Origin: Niallia endozanthoxylica | Lineage (GTDB): Bacteria > Bacillota > Bacilli > Bacillales > Cytobacillaceae | DNA length: 64,000 nt | Assembly (NCBI RefSeq): GCF_008710145.1 | Contig: NZ_VYKL01000045.1 | Location: 86,548-150,547, forward strand | Direction: 5' to 3' | Shown: in pieces, positions 42,392-51,629 of the stretch | Position numbering within the stretch: the stretch's first letter is position 1 | Layout of the letters: every line of letters begins with the position of its first letter | The notes under the pieces: model-generated | Databases searched by the model: none | What the model was told of the DNA's origin: nothing | Seen by the model: the letters and a program-made list of their open reading frames with translations, nothing else | Made by a program: the position numbers and the translations under genes

Positions 42392-43270
42392 CTATCTAGA
42401 CTCTAGCATTTCCAATATTCGTTCCAAGTCTTCGTTCGAGAAAAATTCGATCTCTATTTTCCCTTTATCTTTATTTTTTGTTTGCTTAATATGAACCGTT
42501 GTGCCAAATCTTTCACGCAAATTTGTTTCCTGTGCTTTTATAAAAATATCTTTCTCTTGTACAGGCTTCTTTGTTTCACGTGGAACAGGGTCATTTAACT
42601 GCTGGATTAGCTGCTCTAATTGTCGAACATTTAATCCATCCTTTAACACTTTTTCAACAATACTTGGAATTGCTTCCTTTTTACGAAGTCCCAAGAGCGC
42701 ACGTCCATGTCCCATCGAGATTTGACCTTCTGTAATAAGTTCTTGAATTTTCGGCGGGAGAGACAAAAGACGGATATGATTTGCAATATGCGGTCTGCTT
42801 TTTCCAAGTCTCTTTGCTAATTCTTCTTGTGTAATGTTTAATTTTTCAATTAATAATTGATAAGCTGCCGCCTCTTCGATTGGAGTCAAGTCTTCCCGCT
42901 GAAGATTTTCAAGAACGGCAAACTCCATCATTTGCTGCTCTGTCAGTTTCCTGACAACAACCGGTATCTTTGTCAGATTTGCTGCCTTTGCCGCTCGATA
43001 TCGTCTTTCACCTACAACAATTTCATAGCCCTTTATTGTTTTTCTCACAATAATAGGCTGCAAAATTCCATGCTCGATGATAGATTGTTTCAATTCTTCA
43101 ATGGCTTCTGCATCAAAGACTTTCCGTGGCTGATAAGGGTTGGGTTTACAATCGTTAATATTAATTTCTTCAATGACTTCTTCTTGTTCATCCTTTTCTA
43201 CTTTTGGTAATAAGGCATCGAGCCCTTTACCAAGACCTTTGCCTAATCCTTTACCAAGACCTTTAGCCAT
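42392..43270 (-). CDS. parB: Chromosome-partitioning protein ParB (Spo0J)
   Basis: A 292-residue CTPase clamp that loads at parS and spreads. Conserved parts are INDCKPNPYQPRKVFDAEAI, the CTP-binding GERRYRAAKAANLT and ENLQREDLTPIEEA, and the helix-turn-helix TQEELAKRLGKSRPHIANHI. The N-terminus (MAKGLGKGLGKGLGKGLDAL), which stimulates the Soj ATPase, has four LGKG units, more than usual. An exact parS lies inside the gene. It overlaps soj by 8 bases. Confidence 0.97.
   Translation of the reverse strand: MAKGLGKGLGKGLGKGLDALLPKVEKDEQEEVIEEININDCKPNPYQPRKVFDAEAIEELKQSIIEHGILQPIIVRKTIKGYEIVVGERRYRAAKAANLTKIPVVVRKLTEQQMMEFAVLENLQREDLTPIEEAAAYQLLIEKLNITQEELAKRLGKSRPHIANHIRLLSLPPKIQELITEGQISMGHGRALLGLRKKEAIPSIVEKVLKDGLNVRQLEQLIQQLNDPVPRETKKPVQEKDIFIKAQETNLRERFGTTVHIKQTKNKDKGKIEIEFFSNEDLERILEMLESR
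42572..42587. promoter_or_regulatory. parS site within parB
   Basis: TGTTTCACGTGGAACA is an exact match to parS and equals the site at 3890. B. subtilis also has a parS inside spo0J. Confidence 0.95.
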
Positions 43271-44024
43271 TCTTAACCACTTCCTTTGCCAAATCTAAAT
43301 ACACTTCAGCACCGCGAGATTTAGAATCATAGATTATAATTGGTTCGCCATGACTTGGTGCTTCACTTAGGCGTACATTTCTAGGAATGATGGTTTTATA
43401 CACCTTGTCTTGAAAATACTTTTTGACTTCATCAATGACTTGAATCCCCAGATTAGTCCGAGCATCAAGCATGGTTAACAGGACACCTTCTACCCTCAAA
43501 TCATTATTTAAATGCTTCTGTACTAAACGGACCGTATTCAATAGCTGACTCAGTCCCTCTAAAGCATAATACTCACATTGAACCGGAATAAGGACAGAGT
43601 CAGCAGCGGTCAATGCATTAAGCGTCAGTAAACCTAGTGAAGGAGGGCAATCAATAAGAATATAATCAAATTCATCGATTACCTTTTCGAGCGCCCTTTT
43701 TAAGCGAACTTCCCTTGAAATCGTTGGAACCAACTCAATTTCCGCTCCTGCAAGCTGAATGGTGGCCGGGATGGAATAAAGATTATCAACGGCTGTCGGT
43801 CTTACTGCATGACTGGCTTCCACATCATCAACCAATACATCATATATACATTGACTAACATCAGCTTTTTCAATTCCCACACCACTTGTCGCATTTCCTT
43901 GTGGATCAATATCTACCAATAATACTTTTTTTCCTATGTAAGCTAAGCAAGCTCCAAGATTAACAGTAGTGGTAGTCTTACCCACACCGCCTTTTTGGTT
44001 TGCTATTGCAATCACTTTTCCCAC
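43263..44024 (-). CDS. soj: Chromosome-partitioning ATPase Soj (ParA)
   Basis: A 253-residue deviant-Walker ATPase. The motif is NQKGGVGKTTTTVNLGACLA (near residue 9), with VDIDPQGNATSG and DCPPSLGLLTLNAL. It works with ParB in origin segregation and regulates DnaA. The start is GTG 44024 (VGKVIAIA), with GGTGG 4 bases upstream, giving the B. subtilis length; an ATG 8 codons earlier is less likely. Confidence 0.97.
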   Translation of the reverse strand: MGKVIAIANQKGGVGKTTTTVNLGACLAYIGKKVLLVDIDPQGNATSGVGIEKADVSQCIYDVLVDDVEASHAVRPTAVDNLYSIPATIQLAGAEIELVPTISREVRLKRALEKVIDEFDYILIDCPPSLGLLTLNALTAADSVLIPVQCEYYALEGLSQLLNTVRLVQKHLNNDLRVEGVLLTMLDARTNLGIQVIDEVKKYFQDKVYKTIIPRNVRLSEAPSHGEPIIIYDSKSRGAEVYLDLAKEVVKNG

Positions 44025-44226
44025 ATTACCACCTACCTTTATTTCCATGGAAATTTTTCTATTATTAAATAAGTCTATTATTTTTTTCGGCTATTGACTT
44101 CAACAAGATATTCCTCCATACAGCCGCTTCCACTTTAAAGTTCATGTAATCTATTTTATCATGAATTAAATAGGATAATAGAACTTTCTTGAAGATAAAA
44201 TTAAGAGGAGTAATAACTTATCATAT

Positions 44227-44258
44227 AAAAAAGAGAGTGTGCTCGGACACCCTCTTTA
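44227..44258 (-). terminator. Terminator of noc
   Basis: AAAGAG.GTGT and ACAC.CTCTTT form a stem around a 5-base loop, followed by TTTTTTAT on the minus strand. It separates noc from soj-parB. Confidence 0.85.
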
Positions 44259-44316
44259 TAAACAGTATAAACTATTAAAATAGCAAGCGGCATAATCTAG
44301 GCCTCAACTGCATTTC

Positions 44317-45192
44317 TTATTTCTTTTTCGGTATTTTAATTGTGAATTGATAATATTCTTCATGTTCCTCTTCATGTGTGTCAAGCTTAATTCCACTGTC
44401 TGTCACCATAGATAAGGATTGCCTAATTGTATTTACAGCAATTCGCATATCCTTGCTGAATGCTTTTCGTTTCGGCTTTGGCTTTTCAACTGCTTGTGCA
44501 AGCAATTTCGCAACGCGTTCCTCAGTCTGCTTAACATTCAGGTTTTTTTCAATAATTTCCTCTAATAATTTCACTTGTTTTTCCGGATTCTTAAGCGGTA
44601 TCAGTGAGCGGGCATGGCGTTCTGTAATGATTTTGCTCAATAAAGCATCCTGTACTTCCTGTGGCAACTTCAATAAACGCAGCTTATTTGCAACAGTTGA
44701 CTGCCCTTTTCCAAGTCGCTGCGCTAGAGCTTCCTGTGTTAGTTGATGAAGCTCTAACAGCTTCCCGTAAGCGATGGCTTCTTCGATTGGAGAAAGCTCC
44801 TCCCGCTGGAGATTCTCAATCAGTGCAACTGAAGCTGTTTCTGTATCATTTAAATTTTTAATGATAGCTGGAACTAAGTCCCATCCAAGTTTTTTCATTG
44901 CCCGCCATCTGCGTTCACCAGCAATAATTTCAAAGGAATTTCGTCCAAATTCCCGTACCACAATTGGCTGAATAATCCCGTGCGTATGAATGGTACGAGA
45001 TAATTCTTCAATTTTATCATCATCAAAGACGGTTCTTGGTTGAAAACGATTTGGTACAATTTGATCAATTGGAATCTTTTTTATTTCTTCATTTTTTACT
45101 ATTTCATCAAGATCAGCTTCTGCCGTATTCTCATTTTCCAACCGGTTTTCCTTTTCGCCGAGGCCAAAAAAGCGTGAAAAAGAATGCTTCAT
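44317..45192 (-). CDS. noc: Nucleoid occlusion protein Noc
   Basis: A 291-residue ParB-like DNA-binding protein that blocks division over the nucleoid. The N-terminus MKHSFSRFFGLGEKENRLEN includes the amphipathic membrane-targeting helix of Noc. Then come IVPNRFQPRTVFDDDKIEEL, GERRWRAMKKLGWD and a helix-turn-helix (TQEALAQRLGKGQSTVANKL). The start is ATG 45192; a GTG one codon earlier is possible. It is a paralogue of ParB but binds different sites. I did not find an NBS (ATTTCCCGGGAAAT) in this window. Confidence 0.95.
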   Translation of the reverse strand: MKHSFSRFFGLGEKENRLENENTAEADLDEIVKNEEIKKIPIDQIVPNRFQPRTVFDDDKIEELSRTIHTHGIIQPIVVREFGRNSFEIIAGERRWRAMKKLGWDLVPAIIKNLNDTETASVALIENLQREELSPIEEAIAYGKLLELHQLTQEALAQRLGKGQSTVANKLRLLKLPQEVQDALLSKIITERHARSLIPLKNPEKQVKLLEEIIEKNLNVKQTEERVAKLLAQAVEKPKPKRKAFSKDMRIAVNTIRQSLSMVTDSGIKLDTHEEEHEEYYQFTIKIPKKK

Positions 45193-45399
45193 CACCCTGC
45201 ACCACCTTTACGAAACTCCCTAAATACTTATTCTCGAAGAAAACGACAAGTCCTCCTAATATAAAGGAGATTTAGTATCTAAATCGTTTCCTTCGCTAAT
45301 TATGTCCTCTTTTTTCTATCATCAATCGCTATGGTAAAAAAACTATTATTCATTCTTTTATATAATGAATTATGCCATATTTGAAAAGAAAAAGTAACT

Positions 45400-46116
45400 T
45401 TATTCAATAGGGCTTCGATTAGGTGTTCCTGGTTTCCGAGGATATTTCTTTGGTGTCGTCTTCTCTTTCCTAACTAAAAAGATATTTCGTTCGCTCTCCT
45501 CAAAAGGTAAGGAGAAAGCGAAAGAGTCTTCTACCGCACCGCCTAATAATGATATGGCCTTTTTTCCAGCCTGAAGTTCTTCACTTCCGCTGGCACCCTT
45601 CATCGCAATAAAGGTACCACCGACCTTCACAAGCGGCAGACAAAGTTCACTTAAGACGGACATTCTTGCCACAGCTCTTGCAGTCACAACATCATAGGCT
45701 TCTCTATGTTCTTTTGATTGGCCAAAGGTTTCAGCACGATCATGGACAAATTGAACATCCTTAAGCTGCAGCTTCTCTGCTAAATTTTCCAGGAAATGAA
45801 TTCGTTTATTAAGCGAATCTACAATCGTGACATGAATCTTTGGAAATGCAATTTTTATAGGGATGCTTGGGAAACCGGCACCAGCACCAACATCACAAAC
45901 CTTCAGCTCTTGATTAAAATTAAAGTAAAAACCAGCTGTAATCGAGTCAAAGAAGTGCTTTAAATACACATCTTCCTTATCAGTAATGGCTGTTAAATTC
46001 ATCTTTTCATTCCATTCAACAAGCAGCCGGTAATACGTTTCATATTGTTCCACTTGAATTGAAGTAAGTGAAATCCCCTTCTCCGCAAGCAGCTTAATAA
46101 ATTGATCTGTATTCAT
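45400..46116 (-). CDS. rsmG: 16S rRNA (guanine527-N7)-methyltransferase RsmG
   Basis: A 238-residue AdoMet-dependent enzyme that methylates G527 of 16S rRNA; loss gives low-level streptomycin resistance. The AdoMet loop is VCDVGAGAGFPSIPIKIAFP, preceded by YLKHFFDSITAGFY and followed by VTARAVARMSVLSELCLPLV. The start is ATG 46116 (MNTDQF) with AAGGA 7 bases upstream. It follows mnmG by 41 bases in the mnmE-mnmG-rsmG set. Confidence 0.97.
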   Translation of the reverse strand: MNTDQFIKLLAEKGISLTSIQVEQYETYYRLLVEWNEKMNLTAITDKEDVYLKHFFDSITAGFYFNFNQELKVCDVGAGAGFPSIPIKIAFPKIHVTIVDSLNKRIHFLENLAEKLQLKDVQFVHDRAETFGQSKEHREAYDVVTARAVARMSVLSELCLPLVKVGGTFIAMKGASGSEELQAGKKAISLLGGAVEDSFAFSLPFEESERNIFLVRKEKTTPKKYPRKPGTPNRSPIE

Positions 46117-46157
46117 CGACAAATCCTTCCTACTTTTCGCTAGATTTACCCTACTGT

Positions 46158-48047
46158 TTAATCATTGGATACTTTTGCAATCTTCCCTTGCTCTAAGTAG
46201 ACAAGCAGGATTGAAATATCTGCAGGGTTCACACCTGAAATTCTGGATGCCTGTGCAAGCGATAACGGACGAATCTTCTCTAATTTCTGCCTTGCTTCAG
46301 TGGCAAGTCCTGAAATCGCCTGATAATCAATATTTTCCGGAATCTTCTTATCCTCCATTTTCTTCAACCGTTCTACCTGTTGCAGGGATTTTTCTATATA
46401 ACCCTCATACTTAATTTGGATTTCTACTTGCTCCTTTACTTCTGAATCGAGCTCTACTTCACTTTTCGCAACCTTTTCAATATGCTCATACTTCATTTCC
46501 GGACGTTTTAAGAGGTCAGAAGCTCTGATTCCATCCTTAAGCTCGCTGCCGCCAGCACTTTTAATTAAATTTTGAACCTCTTGATTTGGTTTCAGAATAA
46601 GGTTCTGAAGGCGTTCTTTCTCTTCCTCAATTGCTTGTTTTTTCTTCGCAAAGCGCTCGTAACGGTCTTCCGAAATAAGACCAATTTGGCGGCCAATTTC
46701 AGTAAGGCGCAAGTCTGCGTTATCATGGCGAAGCAGCAAGCGGTATTCCGCTCTTGAAGTCAGTAAACGATAGGGCTCATTTGTACCCTTTGTAACGAGA
46801 TCATCTATTAACACACCGATGTAGGCATCGGAACGGCTTAAGATTAATTCTTCTTTTCCAAGTACGTTTAAACCGGCATTGATACCAGCTATTAATCCTT
46901 GGCTCGCTGCTTCTTCATAACCTGATGTCCCGTTAATTTGACCGGCAGTATACAGATTTTTAATTTTCTTTGTCTCTAATGTTGGCCACAACTGTGAAGG
47001 CTCCATGGCATCATATTCAATTGCATAGCCTGCCCGCATCATTTGTGCATTTTCCAATCCAGGGATTGATTTTAAAATGCGGTGTTGAACATCCTCAGGC
47101 ATACTGGTAGATAAACCTTGGACATATACTTCCTCTGTATTACGGCCTTCAGGCTCAAGAAAGATTTGATGTCTTGGCTTATCACTGAACCTCACAATTT
47201 TATCCTCAATAGAAGGGCAGTATCGTGCGCCTGTTCCTTTTACCATACCTGAGAACATTGGTGCCCGGTGAAGATTTTCATCAATAATTGTATGTGTCTC
47301 TTCATTCGTATAAGTAAGCCAGCATGGCAGCTGATCAGTGATATATTTTGTTGTTTCATAAGAAAAAGCACGGGGCTCTTCATCTCCAGGCTGAATCTCA
47401 GTTTTACTATAATCAATTGTCCTGCTATTCACCCGCGGAGGAGTTCCAGTTTTGAAACGAACAAGATTGAAACCAAGCTCCTCCAAATGCTCAGAGAGCT
47501 TAATAGATGGCTGCTGATTATTCGGGCCGCTGGAGTATTTTAATTCGCCAAGAATAATTTCACCGCGCAGGAAGGTTCCCGTTGTGATAACAACGCTTTT
47601 GGCATGATATACGGCTCCAGTCTTAGTTATAACCCCTTTACAAATACCCTCTTCAATGATTAATCGTTCGACCATTCCTTGAATTAATGTTAAGTTTTCT
47701 TCATTTTCCAGTGTTTTTTTCATTTCAAACTGATACGATACCTTATCAGCCTGTGCTCGTAAGGCACGGACAGCCGGCCCCTTACCTGTATTCAGCATTC
47801 TCATTTGAATATAGGTTTTATCAATGTTTTTGCCCATTTCTCCGCCAAGAGCATCGATTTCTCTAACTACAACCCCTTTTGCCGGACCACCGACAGATGG
47901 GTTACACGGCATGAAAGCGACCATATCTAAATTAATTGTAATCATTAAGGTCTTGGCACCAATGCGGGCTGCCGCGAGTCCTGCTTCACAGCCAGCATGT
48001 CCAGCTCCAATTACAATCACATCATAATTACCTGCTTCATATTGCAT
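46158..48047 (-). CDS. mnmG: tRNA uridine-5-carboxymethylaminomethyl synthesis enzyme MnmG
   Basis: A 629-residue FAD protein. With MnmE it installs (carboxymethyl)aminomethyl groups on wobble U34 of tRNAs. It has the FAD-binding motif VIVIGAGHAGCEAGLAAARI near residue 9, MPCNPSVGGPAKG, and the signature GPKYCPSIE-like region seen here as GARYCPSIEDKIVRF. The start is ATG 48047 (MQYEAGNYD) with GGAGG 9 bases upstream. A repeat element separates it from mnmE. Confidence 0.97.
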   Translation of the reverse strand: MQYEAGNYDVIVIGAGHAGCEAGLAAARIGAKTLMITINLDMVAFMPCNPSVGGPAKGVVVREIDALGGEMGKNIDKTYIQMRMLNTGKGPAVRALRAQADKVSYQFEMKKTLENEENLTLIQGMVERLIIEEGICKGVITKTGAVYHAKSVVITTGTFLRGEIILGELKYSSGPNNQQPSIKLSEHLEELGFNLVRFKTGTPPRVNSRTIDYSKTEIQPGDEEPRAFSYETTKYITDQLPCWLTYTNEETHTIIDENLHRAPMFSGMVKGTGARYCPSIEDKIVRFSDKPRHQIFLEPEGRNTEEVYVQGLSTSMPEDVQHRILKSIPGLENAQMMRAGYAIEYDAMEPSQLWPTLETKKIKNLYTAGQINGTSGYEEAASQGLIAGINAGLNVLGKEELILSRSDAYIGVLIDDLVTKGTNEPYRLLTSRAEYRLLLRHDNADLRLTEIGRQIGLISEDRYERFAKKKQAIEEEKERLQNLILKPNQEVQNLIKSAGGSELKDGIRASDLLKRPEMKYEHIEKVAKSEVELDSEVKEQVEIQIKYEGYIEKSLQQVERLKKMEDKKIPENIDYQAISGLATEARQKLEKIRPLSLAQASRISGVNPADISILLVYLEQGKIAKVSND

Positions 48048-48089
48048 GGTAGTGTTGCCTCCTAAACTAATTTGCATTTCGAGGGCCCT

Positions 48090-48302
48090 CAAGGTCTAGA
48101 ACAAGCAGACGTTGCCACAGGATGTGGTGCTCTTAGTCTGAGTTCCTTTTGCGACTAAGGTGCCTCCGCTTTTCTATTTGTCTAGCTGCGGCACCTACCC
48201 CCTTGAGGTCATAAGCCAATCTGTCAAAAAGGTTAAAGAACAACCTTCTTGACGGCTCGTCTTATGCCTATCGGGGGTGACCAAGGTGCCTCCGCTTTTC
48301 TA
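48090..48302. repeat. Interspersed repeat, CTAGCTCCAGCGCC family, large copy
   Basis: It holds two copies of the end AAGGTGCCTCCGCTTTTCTA (48159 and 48283), one GTCTAGCTGCGGCACCTA, and the AAGGTTAAAGAACAACCTTC hairpin shared with 39236. Its right end forms the stop codon of mnmE (48300-48302). It separates mnmE from mnmG. Confidence 0.75.
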
Positions 48303-49685
48303 TTTCCCTAAACAAAACTGGGAGAATAATTGGTTAATCAAGCTGTCTTGAACACTTTCACCAATAATTTCTCCTAACAGTTCCCAGGTTCTTGTTAAAT
48401 CTATTTGAATAATATCTACCGGCGTATCTATTTCAATTCCTTCTAATACATCATTAATAGCCGTATAGGCCTGATCCAATAATGCGATATGACGGCTGTT
48501 TGATACATAGGTCATGTCGCCCGATTCAATCGATCCCGTAAAGAAAAGATCGGCAATTGCCTCTTCTAACTCTTCAATCCCTTTTTCCTCAATAAGAGAA
48601 GTCGTAATCAGCTTATGATTGCCAGCTAACTCCTTCACACGATTCATATCGATTTTTTGCGGTAAGTCTGTTTTATTCACAATAATAATGACATCCATAT
48701 CCTTTACGACATTAAAAAGATTCTCATCTTCCACCGTTAATTCATCAGAATAATTTAGAACAAGTAAAATAAGGTCTGCTTCCTTCAGTACCTGTCGTGA
48801 CCTTTCGACACCAATTCTCTCAACAATATCCTCTGTTTCACGAATACCTGCTGTATCCAGCAATCTCAAAGGAACTCCACGCACATTTACATATTCTTCG
48901 ATTACGTCACGTGTTGTACCTGGAATATCAGTCACAATCGCCTTATTTTCCTGAACAAGACTATTTAAAAGAGATGACTTCCCGACATTAGGACGGCCAA
49001 CAATGACTGTTGATAATCCTTCGCGAAGGATTTTTCCTTGTGAGGAAGTTTGTAATAAATGTTCAATTTCCTTTTTCACATAGGACGCCTTTTCCTTCAA
49101 CATTTTATGGGTCATTTCCTCAACATCGTCATATTCAGGATAATCTATATTCACTTCAATTTGTGCTAAGGTCTCAATCAGCTCCTGTCGAAGCCCTGTA
49201 ATCAGCTTGGACAATCTGCCTTCCATTTGACCAAGAGCCACATTCATCGCTCGGTCTGTTTTTGCACGAATTAAGTCCATAACCGCTTCAGCCTGTGATA
49301 AATCAATCCGGCCATTCAGAAACGCCCTTTTCGTAAATTCACCAGGCTCTGCAATACGAGCGCCGTTCTTTAAACAAAGCTGCAGTACTCTGTTCACCGA
49401 TACTAAACCGCCGTGGCAGTTAATTTCGACAACATCCTCTTTTGTAAAAGTTTTCGGTCCCCTCATGATGGACATCATCACTTCTTCAGCAACCTCATTT
49501 GTCTTTGGATCAATAATATGACCATAATGAATTGTGTGAGATAGTTCCTCACTTATTTTTTTTCCGCCTACACTTCGAAAAAGCCTTTCTGCAATAGAAA
49601 AAGCCTGGTCCCCGCTTAAACGGACAATCGCAATCGCTCCCTCTCCCATTGGAGTCGAAATTGCTGCAATCGTATCAAATTCCAC
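48300..49685 (-). CDS. mnmE: tRNA modification GTPase MnmE
   Basis: A 461-residue GTPase partner of MnmG. The N-terminal tetrahydrofolate-binding domain (FDTIAAISTPMGEGAIAIVR) and helical domain surround a G domain: GRPNVGKSSLLNSL, DIPGTTRDVIEEY, DTAGIRETED, NKTD. The C-terminal CLGK motif with the catalytic Cys is present. The start is GTG 49685, with GAGAGGTGA 6 bases upstream, giving the usual length; an ATG 17 codons earlier adds a non-conserved Arg-rich stretch. Confidence 0.97.
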   Translation of the reverse strand: MEFDTIAAISTPMGEGAIAIVRLSGDQAFSIAERLFRSVGGKKISEELSHTIHYGHIIDPKTNEVAEEVMMSIMRGPKTFTKEDVVEINCHGGLVSVNRVLQLCLKNGARIAEPGEFTKRAFLNGRIDLSQAEAVMDLIRAKTDRAMNVALGQMEGRLSKLITGLRQELIETLAQIEVNIDYPEYDDVEEMTHKMLKEKASYVKKEIEHLLQTSSQGKILREGLSTVIVGRPNVGKSSLLNSLVQENKAIVTDIPGTTRDVIEEYVNVRGVPLRLLDTAGIRETEDIVERIGVERSRQVLKEADLILLVLNYSDELTVEDENLFNVVKDMDVIIIVNKTDLPQKIDMNRVKELAGNHKLITTSLIEEKGIEELEEAIADLFFTGSIESGDMTYVSNSRHIALLDQAYTAINDVLEGIEIDTPVDIIQIDLTRTWELLGEIIGESVQDSLINQLFSQFCLGK

Positions 49686-49765
49686 TCTATTCACCTCTCT
49701 TAACGAAAAGCGCATATTACGCCTCGCCCTATCCATGATTGTATTAAAGCTCCACTTAATGAGCT

Positions 49766-49892
49766 AGAGTTATCCACTACCATTGTTAGCACAAAAAAGA
49801 AATTCTTATACTTCGCCCCCATTAATGGAAGTTTACTTTATCCACATTTTTTAAGCTCATCATTTTATTTTAACTTATCCACATGTGAATAA
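49766..49892. promoter_or_regulatory. DnaA-box cluster between jag and mnmE
   Basis: Exact boxes are TTATCCACA at 49838-49846 and 49875-49883. TTATCCACT (49769) and an inverted TGTGAATAA (49884-49892) are near-boxes. The gap 49686-50061 holds no gene. It may contribute to DnaA titration or reflect an ancestral origin region. Confidence 0.65.
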
Positions 49893-50020
49893 CAATAAAG
49901 CACTTCGCTTTGATTATAAAAAACATATTAAACTAGAAAACAAATCTTCAATCAAGGAATTTACTTTCCGTAAACAAGTATCAGGGGACGCCCAAGTTAA
50001 TAGCAATTTTTCATAAAACA

Positions 50021-50056
50021 CAAAAAGAAGCTGTCACCCGGAGGTTCAGCTTCTTT
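50021..50056 (-). terminator. Terminator of the rnpA-spoIIIJ-jag operon
   Basis: A 10-bp stem (AAAGAAGCTG/CAGCTTCTTT) with a 13-base loop is followed by TTGTGTTTT on the minus strand, 6 bases after the jag stop. Confidence 0.82.
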
Positions 50057-50061
50057 AATTA

Positions 50062-50682
50062 TTATTTATTAGGTGCAATTACAATGTGTCGGTGAGGATC
50101 AGCACCGCTAGAATATGTTGTAATCCTTTTGTTCCCCATTAAAGCAGTATGGATGACCTTACGCTCGTATGATGGCATTGGTTCTAAAGCAACCTCTTTA
50201 CCAGTTTGAACAACCCTTTGCGCCAGCTTTTCAGCTAAATGGATAAGCGTTTCATTTCTTCTCTCCCGGTAATCTTCAGCATCCAGGATAACATTTAAAT
50301 ATTGATTGGAAAAACGATTAACTACCAATTGAGTTAAATACTGCAGGGAATTAAGAGTCTGTCCTCTTTTACCGATAAGCAAAGCAATCTTTTCGCCAGA
50401 CAGCTTTAATTTAACCTGCTTTCCGCTTTTCTCTACAGAAATGGTAATTGAAGCTCCCATTTTTTCGCATACATCCAAAAGGAATTTTTCTGCCTCTTCA
50501 ATGGGATCCATTTTAATTGAAACCTCTACAACAGCAGGACGCGAGCCAAAGATTCCGAAAATGCCCTTTTTTCCTTCATCGATAATCGAAATATCTGCCC
50601 GATCCTCCGGTATTTGTAATTGAGCTAAAGCTGATTCAACTGCTTCTTTGACAGTTTGTCCCGTAGCAGTAACCTGTTTCAC
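50062..50682 (-). CDS. jag: RNA-binding protein Jag (KhpB)
   Basis: A 206-residue RNA-binding protein: Jag N-terminal domain (VTATGQTVKEAVESALAQLQ, then KKGIFGIFGSRPAVVEV), KH domain (LIGKRGQTLNSLQYLTQLVV) and R3H domain (PMPSYERKVIHTALMGNKRI). With KhpA it binds many transcripts and affects cell shape and sporulation in Firmicutes. The start overlaps the spoIIIJ stop (ATGA). Confidence 0.96.
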   Translation of the reverse strand: MKQVTATGQTVKEAVESALAQLQIPEDRADISIIDEGKKGIFGIFGSRPAVVEVSIKMDPIEEAEKFLLDVCEKMGASITISVEKSGKQVKLKLSGEKIALLIGKRGQTLNSLQYLTQLVVNRFSNQYLNVILDAEDYRERRNETLIHLAEKLAQRVVQTGKEVALEPMPSYERKVIHTALMGNKRITTYSSGADPHRHIVIAPNK

Positions 50683-51467
50683 TTTTTTGCTCCTCCCGAT
50701 TTGGCCGCAGCTGCTGCTTTTAGATCCGGCCCTTTAATGAAATATGTTTGGACAATCATAAATAAGTTACCTACTACCCAGTAAAGCGCAAGAGCTGCTG
50801 GGAAATTTATGGCAAATACAACGATCATGATTGGCATTAACCAAAGCATCATAGCCATTTGAGTAGCCATTTGCGGATTGCTGTCCATACCGACCATTGT
50901 AATTTTTTGTTGAATAAACGTTGTCACACCAGCAATAATCGGCAATAAGTAGAATGGGTCTGGAGCTGCGAGATCAAACCAAAGGAAGTTTGCATGCTCC
51001 TGCAATTCCGGTGTTCTCATAATAGCATGGTAAATCCCGATTAAGATTGGCATTTGAACAACAAGCGGCAAACATCCCGCAAGTGGATTAACACCGTATT
51101 TCTGAAATAACTCCATTGTTTCTTGCTGCAATTTCTGCTGTGTCTTCTGATCCTTAGAACTGTACTTTTCTCTCAGCTTTTGTAACTCAGGCTGAATAGC
51201 CTGCATCGCCTTAGAACTTTTTGTTTGCTTAATCATTAACGGTAAAATGACTAGCCTAATAATAATGGTCACAAGAATAATGGCTAGACCAAAACTTCCG
51301 CCTGCAAATTCAGCAACTTTCACAATAAACAATGAAAGCGGATAGACAATATACTGATTCCAAAAGCCTTCGCTTTCTGAAGTAATCGGATCGTTGACCT
51401 CCGTACAGCCTGCTAAAAGGGCCACGACAAAAACCAAGCCGATTAACAAAGATATTCGCTTTTTCAA
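50679..51467 (-). CDS. spoIIIJ: Membrane protein insertase YidC/SpoIIIJ
   Basis: A 262-residue Oxa1-family insertase that places proteins in the membrane; SpoIIIJ is also needed for forespore signalling. It is a lipoprotein (signal LVFVVALLAGC with lipobox Cys) with five membrane segments. The conserved arginine of the substrate groove is in LAIILVTIIIRLVILPLMIK. It sits between rnpA and jag, 162 bases after rnpA. Confidence 0.97.
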   Translation of the reverse strand: MKKRISLLIGLVFVVALLAGCTEVNDPITSESEGFWNQYIVYPLSLFIVKVAEFAGGSFGLAIILVTIIIRLVILPLMIKQTKSSKAMQAIQPELQKLREKYSSKDQKTQQKLQQETMELFQKYGVNPLAGCLPLVVQMPILIGIYHAIMRTPELQEHANFLWFDLAAPDPFYLLPIIAGVTTFIQQKITMVGMDSNPQMATQMAMMLWLMPIMIVVFAINFPAALALYWVVGNLFMIVQTYFIKGPDLKAAAAAKSGGAKK

Positions 51468-51629
51468 CCGTTTTTTCCTCCTTAAAGCATATAAGGTATT
51501 TTTTCGTTTTATTTCGTGTCACACTTTCTTAACTACTAACTCTATATACAGCCTAAACCATTTTACCATTTTTTAATAGTAAACGCTTTTAATATGAAAA
51601 AATATAAGCTGAAATTTACATTTCAGTTC

